Of a stretch of 64,000 nt of DNA, positions 59,969-64,000 are shown in pieces; positions within the stretch are counted from its first letter, which is position 1; each line of letters starts with the position of its first letter. The notes beneath the pieces are model-generated. The model was not told where the DNA came from. It saw only the letters and a list, made by a program, of their open reading frames with translations, and ran no database searches. Origin of the DNA: Myxococcales bacterium (GTDB lineage: Bacteria; Myxococcota_A; Polyangia; Haliangiales; Haliangiaceae); assembly GCA_028287115.1 (NCBI GenBank), contig JAQBQF010000135.1:1-64000 (forward strand), written 5' to 3'. The position numbers were made by a program, and so were the translations under genes.

Positions 59969-62900
59969 ATGCAGATCCTTGCGCACGTCGATCTCGTGGT
60001 GAGGAACATGGAGCGCTCGCTCGCGTTCTATGTCGGGTGCCTCGGCTGCTCGATCGCCGTCGACACACAGATCGATGGGCCCGGTGCGGACTTCTATTCC
60101 GGTGGCACGGGCTCGACGATGCGTCTCGTGCTGCTTCAACTGAACGTCGGCGGCAAGCCGTTCGGCGGCATGATCGAGCTGCTCGAGCCGAGCGGCGAGC
60201 TGGCTACGCCACCGGAGCCGCGTCCGAGGGGCTACGGCATTCGCAACTTCACGATCGCGGTCGAGAGCTTGTCTGCGAGCCTCGCCGAGCTGTCCGCGAA
60301 GGGCGTTGTTCCGTGGCGTGAAACGATCGTCGATCTGACGCAGCGCGGGCAGGGCAAGATCGCTTTCATCGCCGATCCCGACGGAAACTGGATCGAGCTC
60401 GTCGAGCCACAGCGCCAGGTCGTGGTGGATGGCCCGGCGCCGTCGGTGTTCAGCGAGGCCGAACAGCGCCAGCTCTTCGCGCACTGGAACGATACCGGGC
60501 GCGAGTACCCGAGTGTGCTGATCCACGAGATGTTCGAGCGGCAGGCGGCGGCCACGCCGGCCCGCACGGCACTCGTGTTCGAGGGGCAGTCGCTGACGTA
60601 TGCGGAGCTCAACGCGCGCTCGAACCAGCTCGCTCGTCATCTGCAGAAGCTCGACGTCGGTCCGGAGACACTCGTCGGTATCGCGATGGAGCGGTCGATC
60701 GAGATGATCGTCTCGCTGTACGCGGTGCTCAAGGCCGGCGCGGCGTACGTCCCGCTCGATCCCGGCTATCCGAAGGAACGGCTCGAGTACATGGTCGGCG
60801 ACGCGCGACCGCGGATCGTGCTGATCCAGGAGCGGCTCCGCGCGACGTTACCTTTCGGCGATGGCCTCGCGATCGATTCCGCGTGGCCCGAGATCGCGCG
60901 CGAGCGTGCCGACAACCTCGGCCTGTCCGTGCGACCCGAGAACCTGGCGTACGTCATCTACACCTCGGGCTCGACGGGACGCCCGAAGGGCGCGATGAAC
61001 ATCCACGCCGGCATCGCGAATCGTCTGCAGTGGATGCAGGAGCAATATCGGCTCACGCCCGAGGATCGCGTCTTGCACAAGACGCCGTTCAGCTTCGATG
61101 TCTCGGTCTGGGAGCTGTTCTGGCCCTTGATGTACGGCGCGCGGCTGGTCGTGGCCAAGCCACGCGGGCATCAGGACCCGAGCTACCTCGTCGACACGAT
61201 CGTCAACGAGGGAATCACCACACTGCACTTTGTTCCGCCGATGCTCGCGGTGTTCCTCGAGGCCGAGACTGTCGCGCGGTGCACGACCCTGCGCTGCGTC
61301 GTCGCGAGCGGCGAGGCGCTGCCATACAACCTCGTCGTGCGATTCCGCGAGCGCCTCGGTGCCGCGCTTCACAACCTCTACGGCCCGACCGAAGCGTCGG
61401 TCGACGTCAGTCATTGGACGTGCGAGCTCGGCGGATCCGTGGTGCCGATCGGGCGCCCGATCGCGAACCTACGCCTCCACATCCTCGACACCAACCTCGA
61501 GCCCGTTCCACTCGGCGCCGAAGGTGAAATCCATATCGCCGGTGTTGGCCTCGCCCGCGGCTATCTCGCGCGGCCCGGGCTTACCGCCGAGCGCTTCGTC
61601 CCCGATCCATTCTCGCCCGCGCCGGGCGGCCGCCTCTATCAGACCGGCGATCTCGGACGGCAGCGCCCCGATGGCGTGATCGAATATCTCGGGCGCAACG
61701 ATCATCAAGTGAAGATCCGTGGCTTCCGGATCGAGCTCGGAGAGATCGAAGCGCGCCTCGCACAGCACGCGACGCTGCGCGAGGTCGTGGTGATCGCGCG
61801 CGAGGATGCGCCCGGTGACAAGCGCCTCGTCGCGTACGTCGTCGGAAAAGGCGCGGTGCCTGCGGCCGCCGAGCTGCGCGCGCATCTCGAGAGCGCGTTA
61901 CCCGCGTACATGGTGCCTTCGGCATTCGTGGTGCTCGACAAGTTGCCGCTCACACCGAACGGCAAGGTCGACCGCAAGGCGTTGCCGGAGCCGGAGCGTG
62001 GCGTGGACGCGCGCGCGCACGATGCGGCGCAGGGCCCTCTCGAGCAGACCCTGGTCCGGATCTGGAGCAAGTTGCTGCAGATCGAGCACGTCGGCCGCAA
62101 CGACGACTTCTTCGAGCTCGGCGGTCATTCGCTGCTCGCGATGGACCTGATCGCGCGCGTCCGAGAGGCCCTCGAAGTCGAGCTGCCGATCGACGTGATG
62201 TTCGAGGCGCGAACGACGGTCGCTTCGCTCGCGCGTGTCGTCGAGCAGGTTGCCTCCGCGGCGATGCCGGGAAACGCGATCGATGCGGAACCTGACCTCT
62301 CGATCGTCGCGCTCGGCCAAGCCGATGGCCCGACGGTTCAGGTGCAGCGGTACTTCTTCAAGCTCAACGAGGTCGATCCGACGATCAGCTTTGCGAAGGA
62401 GTACGTCGCGTGGCGGATCTCCGGCCCGCTCGATTGCGACGTGCTCGCTCGCGCGATGCGCGTCGTCGTCGAGCGTCATCAGATCTTGCGCAGCAACTTC
62501 GAACGCCGAGGTACGAACGTCCGGCAGCTCGTTCGCCGTGCCGAGCCGCCGCACGTGCCCGAGCTCGAGCTCGATGACCAGTCGGCGCACGCAAACGGTG
62601 TGCTGACGCCGAGCATCGTCGAGCAATCGGTCAGGCCGATCATCGAACGCACGTTCGATGTGGAGCACGGCGCGCTCGTGTACTCGAAGGCGATCCGGCT
62701 GCGTCACGACGAGCACGTCGTGATCACCGCGATGCCGCACGTCGTGTTCGACGCCGCATCCTGGTACATCTACTCGGCCGAGCTCGGTACGGCTTATCGC
62801 GCGCTGCTCGAAGGGGTCTCGCCGGCCGACATGTCGCGGGCTCTCGGAGACTTGCCGTTTCAGTTTCTCGACGTCGCGACGCGCCTCGAGGCTCACACCG

Positions 62901-63706
62901 CCTCGGCGGCAGGCCGCGCGGCACTCGACGTCTGGCGTCGCAAGATGGACGGGGCACCGCCGCTCGTGCTCCCGGCCGACTTTCCACGGGACGCGGTGGA
63001 CGCCGCACGCACCGAGGCCGAACGCCGCGGTCCGTCGAACAATCACGTCGATCAGTACTGCGCGATGTTCCCCGCGGGCGTGGTGAGCGTGTCTGCGGAT
63101 GCGGCGTTCGCCGATGCGGCGATCAAGCTGATCGAGCGAGAGCGCGCGACGCCGCTCGCGTTTCTGCTGACCGGCATCGTCGCGTTGCTGCACGGCGAGA
63201 CCGAGCAGACGGACATCGCGTTCAACACCAACGTCGGCACGCGGCCGTTATTCGGCGCCGACCAGCTGATCGGGCCGTTTCACAACCAGACGTTCGTGCG
63301 CGCGGATCTCTCGAGCCGCCCGACGTATCGCCAGCTCCTCGCCGCCACGCGCGGCGACGTCGTCGAGATGCTTCGCTACGGCACGATTCCGGTCCTCGAG
63401 AGCGTTCCTCATCACGTCGGGCGGCTCGGCGTAAACTTCGCGGGCATGAACGTACAAGAGCCGATCGTGCAGCTCCGAGATGCGCGCACGACGATCTTGC
63501 CGCCGTGGCCGAGCAGCGCGGTCACGCACTTCGACTTCCAGCCGATGCTCGACCTGAGCAGCCGCGGCTTGACAGTCGACATCATCTATAACGAACGGCT
63601 ATTCCGACACGCGACGGTCGAGCGTCTCGCTGCGCGCTATCTCGAGATCTTGCGATCGATCGTGACGACGCCCGACGCACGCGCGGGATCGCCGAATCAA
63701 AAGTAG
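59969..63706 (+). CDS. VOC domain fused to NRPS A-T-C, predicted Ser (copy 2)
   Basis: A 1245-residue protein with the same design as 34426-38061. VOC unit 1-150: QILAHVDLVVRNMERSLAFY, GGMIELLEP, GIRNFTIAVESL and DPDGNWIELVE, again with Asn at the second-half His position. A domain YVIYTSGSTGRPKG (about 331), code D-V-W-H-V-S-L-V-D (Ser); carrier LGGHSLLAM (Ser about 721); condensation domain of a different lineage with MPHVVFDAASW (about 925), where the first His of the pair is Pro and DG is DA. ATG 59969 aligns exactly with the start of copy 1. The gene end overlaps the converging second amidinotransferase by 10 bp. Confidence 0.92.
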   Translation: MQILAHVDLVVRNMERSLAFYVGCLGCSIAVDTQIDGPGADFYSGGTGSTMRLVLLQLNVGGKPFGGMIELLEPSGELATPPEPRPRGYGIRNFTIAVESLSASLAELSAKGVVPWRETIVDLTQRGQGKIAFIADPDGNWIELVEPQRQVVVDGPAPSVFSEAEQRQLFAHWNDTGREYPSVLIHEMFERQAAATPARTALVFEGQSLTYAELNARSNQLARHLQKLDVGPETLVGIAMERSIEMIVSLYAVLKAGAAYVPLDPGYPKERLEYMVGDARPRIVLIQERLRATLPFGDGLAIDSAWPEIARERADNLGLSVRPENLAYVIYTSGSTGRPKGAMNIHAGIANRLQWMQEQYRLTPEDRVLHKTPFSFDVSVWELFWPLMYGARLVVAKPRGHQDPSYLVDTIVNEGITTLHFVPPMLAVFLEAETVARCTTLRCVVASGEALPYNLVVRFRERLGAALHNLYGPTEASVDVSHWTCELGGSVVPIGRPIANLRLHILDTNLEPVPLGAEGEIHIAGVGLARGYLARPGLTAERFVPDPFSPAPGGRLYQTGDLGRQRPDGVIEYLGRNDHQVKIRGFRIELGEIEARLAQHATLREVVVIAREDAPGDKRLVAYVVGKGAVPAAAELRAHLESALPAYMVPSAFVVLDKLPLTPNGKVDRKALPEPERGVDARAHDAAQGPLEQTLVRIWSKLLQIEHVGRNDDFFELGGHSLLAMDLIARVREALEVELPIDVMFEARTTVASLARVVEQVASAAMPGNAIDAEPDLSIVALGQADGPTVQVQRYFFKLNEVDPTISFAKEYVAWRISGPLDCDVLARAMRVVVERHQILRSNFERRGTNVRQLVRRAEPPHVPELELDDQSAHANGVLTPSIVEQSVRPIIERTFDVEHGALVYSKAIRLRHDEHVVITAMPHVVFDAASWYIYSAELGTAYRALLEGVSPADMSRALGDLPFQFLDVATRLEAHTASAAGRAALDVWRRKMDGAPPLVLPADFPRDAVDAARTEAERRGPSNNHVDQYCAMFPAGVVSVSADAAFADAAIKLIERERATPLAFLLTGIVALLHGETEQTDIAFNTNVGTRPLFGADQLIGPFHNQTFVRADLSSRPTYRQLLAATRGDVVEMLRYGTIPVLESVPHHVGRLGVNFAGMNVQEPIVQLRDARTTILPPWPSSAVTHFDFQPMLDLSSRGLTVDIIYNERLFRHATVERLAARYLEILRSIVTTPDARAGSPNQK

Positions 63707-64000
63707 GACTGGAGCGTGCCTCGCCGCCGGATATCGACGGTCGCGCAATGGAAGCTGCCGCCGTAGCGATAGTTGGTCCGGAACGGACACGGAATCGGAT
63801 CGAAGCCCCATTCCCTGAGCGCCTTGATCAGCGGCTCTTCGCTCTCTTCCACGATCACGCGCTTCTCGTCGAGCGAGAGCATGTTCATCGATAGCCACTG
63901 AAAGTTCGTGAACAGCTGGAAGCCTGCCGGCAGGGTCGTACGAGGCGCGGTGAGGAATTCCCACCGGCCGCGCTTGAACACCTCGGGGACATGCTTGAGC
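63697..64000 (-). CDS. Glycine amidinotransferase-like enzyme (copy 2), partial at window edge
   Basis: The C-terminal ~100 residues of a second AGAT-like protein; the 5' part lies beyond base 64000. It keeps FQWLSMNMLSLDEKRVI and the catalytic Cys in GGSFHCATVDIRRRG. It is close to the C-terminus of the 39224-40315 enzyme (both end RRRGTLQSYF) but differs at many positions, so it is an old paralogue or serves a different acceptor. It converges on the second VOC-NRPS gene with 10 bp overlap. Confidence 0.9.
   Translation of the reverse strand, partial: LKHVPEVFKRGRWEFLTAPRTTLPAGFQLFTNFQWLSMNMLSLDEKRVIVEESEEPLIKALREWGFDPIPCPFRTNYRYGGSFHCATVDIRRRGTLQSYF

Overview
This window is one very large nonribosomal peptide synthetase (NRPS) biosynthetic locus. 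It runs off the right edge, where a gene is cut, and probably off the left edge too. The DNA is GC-rich with strong G/C preference in third codon positions, many GTG/TTG starts, 4-bp start/stop overlaps, and almost no intergenic DNA (largest gap 187 bp). Gene content and style (dispersed A-T-C synthetases, MATE exporters, PilZ domain, LanB-type dehydratase) fit a GC-rich Gram-negative such as a myxobacterium. That taxonomic call is an inference from style, not from a marker gene. I see no rRNA, tRNA, CRISPR array or insertion sequence.

Layout. 110-2216 (-): an ATP-grasp enzyme and a phosphosulfolactate-synthase (ComA) homologue. 2404-5120 (+): an acyl-AMP ligase fused to a PilZ domain, and a free thioesterase. 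5163-10596 (-): MbtH, an amidohydrolase and an A-T-C NRPS. 10757-15309 (+): a full-length lantibiotic-type dehydratase and a MATE exporter. 15363-16148 (-): type II thioesterase. 16211-17263 (+): SyrP/TauD-like hydroxylase. 17273-28557 (-): methyltransferase, class III aminotransferase, GMC oxidoreductase with its small subunit, then NRPS modules for Ser and Gln. 28656-38061 (+): HMGL-type aldolase, the A-T-TE termination module (Tyr-like), a second amidohydrolase, and a VOC-A(Ser)-T-C synthetase. 38051-59889 (-): one long operon with ornithine aminotransferase-like enzyme, PhyH oxygenase, carboxylic acid reductase, phosphopantetheinyl transferase, MATE exporter, ornithine cyclodeaminase, second PhyH oxygenase, NRPS (Asn, Ile/Val-like), NRPS (Pro-like), amidinotransferase and a JmjC/cupin oxygenase. 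59969-63706 (+): second VOC-A(Ser)-T-C synthetase. 63697-64000 (-): second amidinotransferase, cut by the window edge.

How the parts fit. There are nine NRPS modules, all written A-T-C except the single A-T-TE terminator: three Ser, one Asn, one Ile/Val-like, one Gln, one Tyr-like, one Pro-like, one unassigned. Substrates are read by eye from the ten-residue adenylation code. The extra genes can supply or modify building blocks: imino acid from ornithine, amine/guanidine formation, possibly a sulfonated C3 unit, hydroxylation by four Fe(II)-type oxygenases, and possibly Ser dehydration by the LanB protein. The most unusual features are the LanB dehydratase inside an NRPS locus with no precursor peptide, the two VOC-NRPS fusions, the ligase-PilZ fusion, and the ComA homologue.
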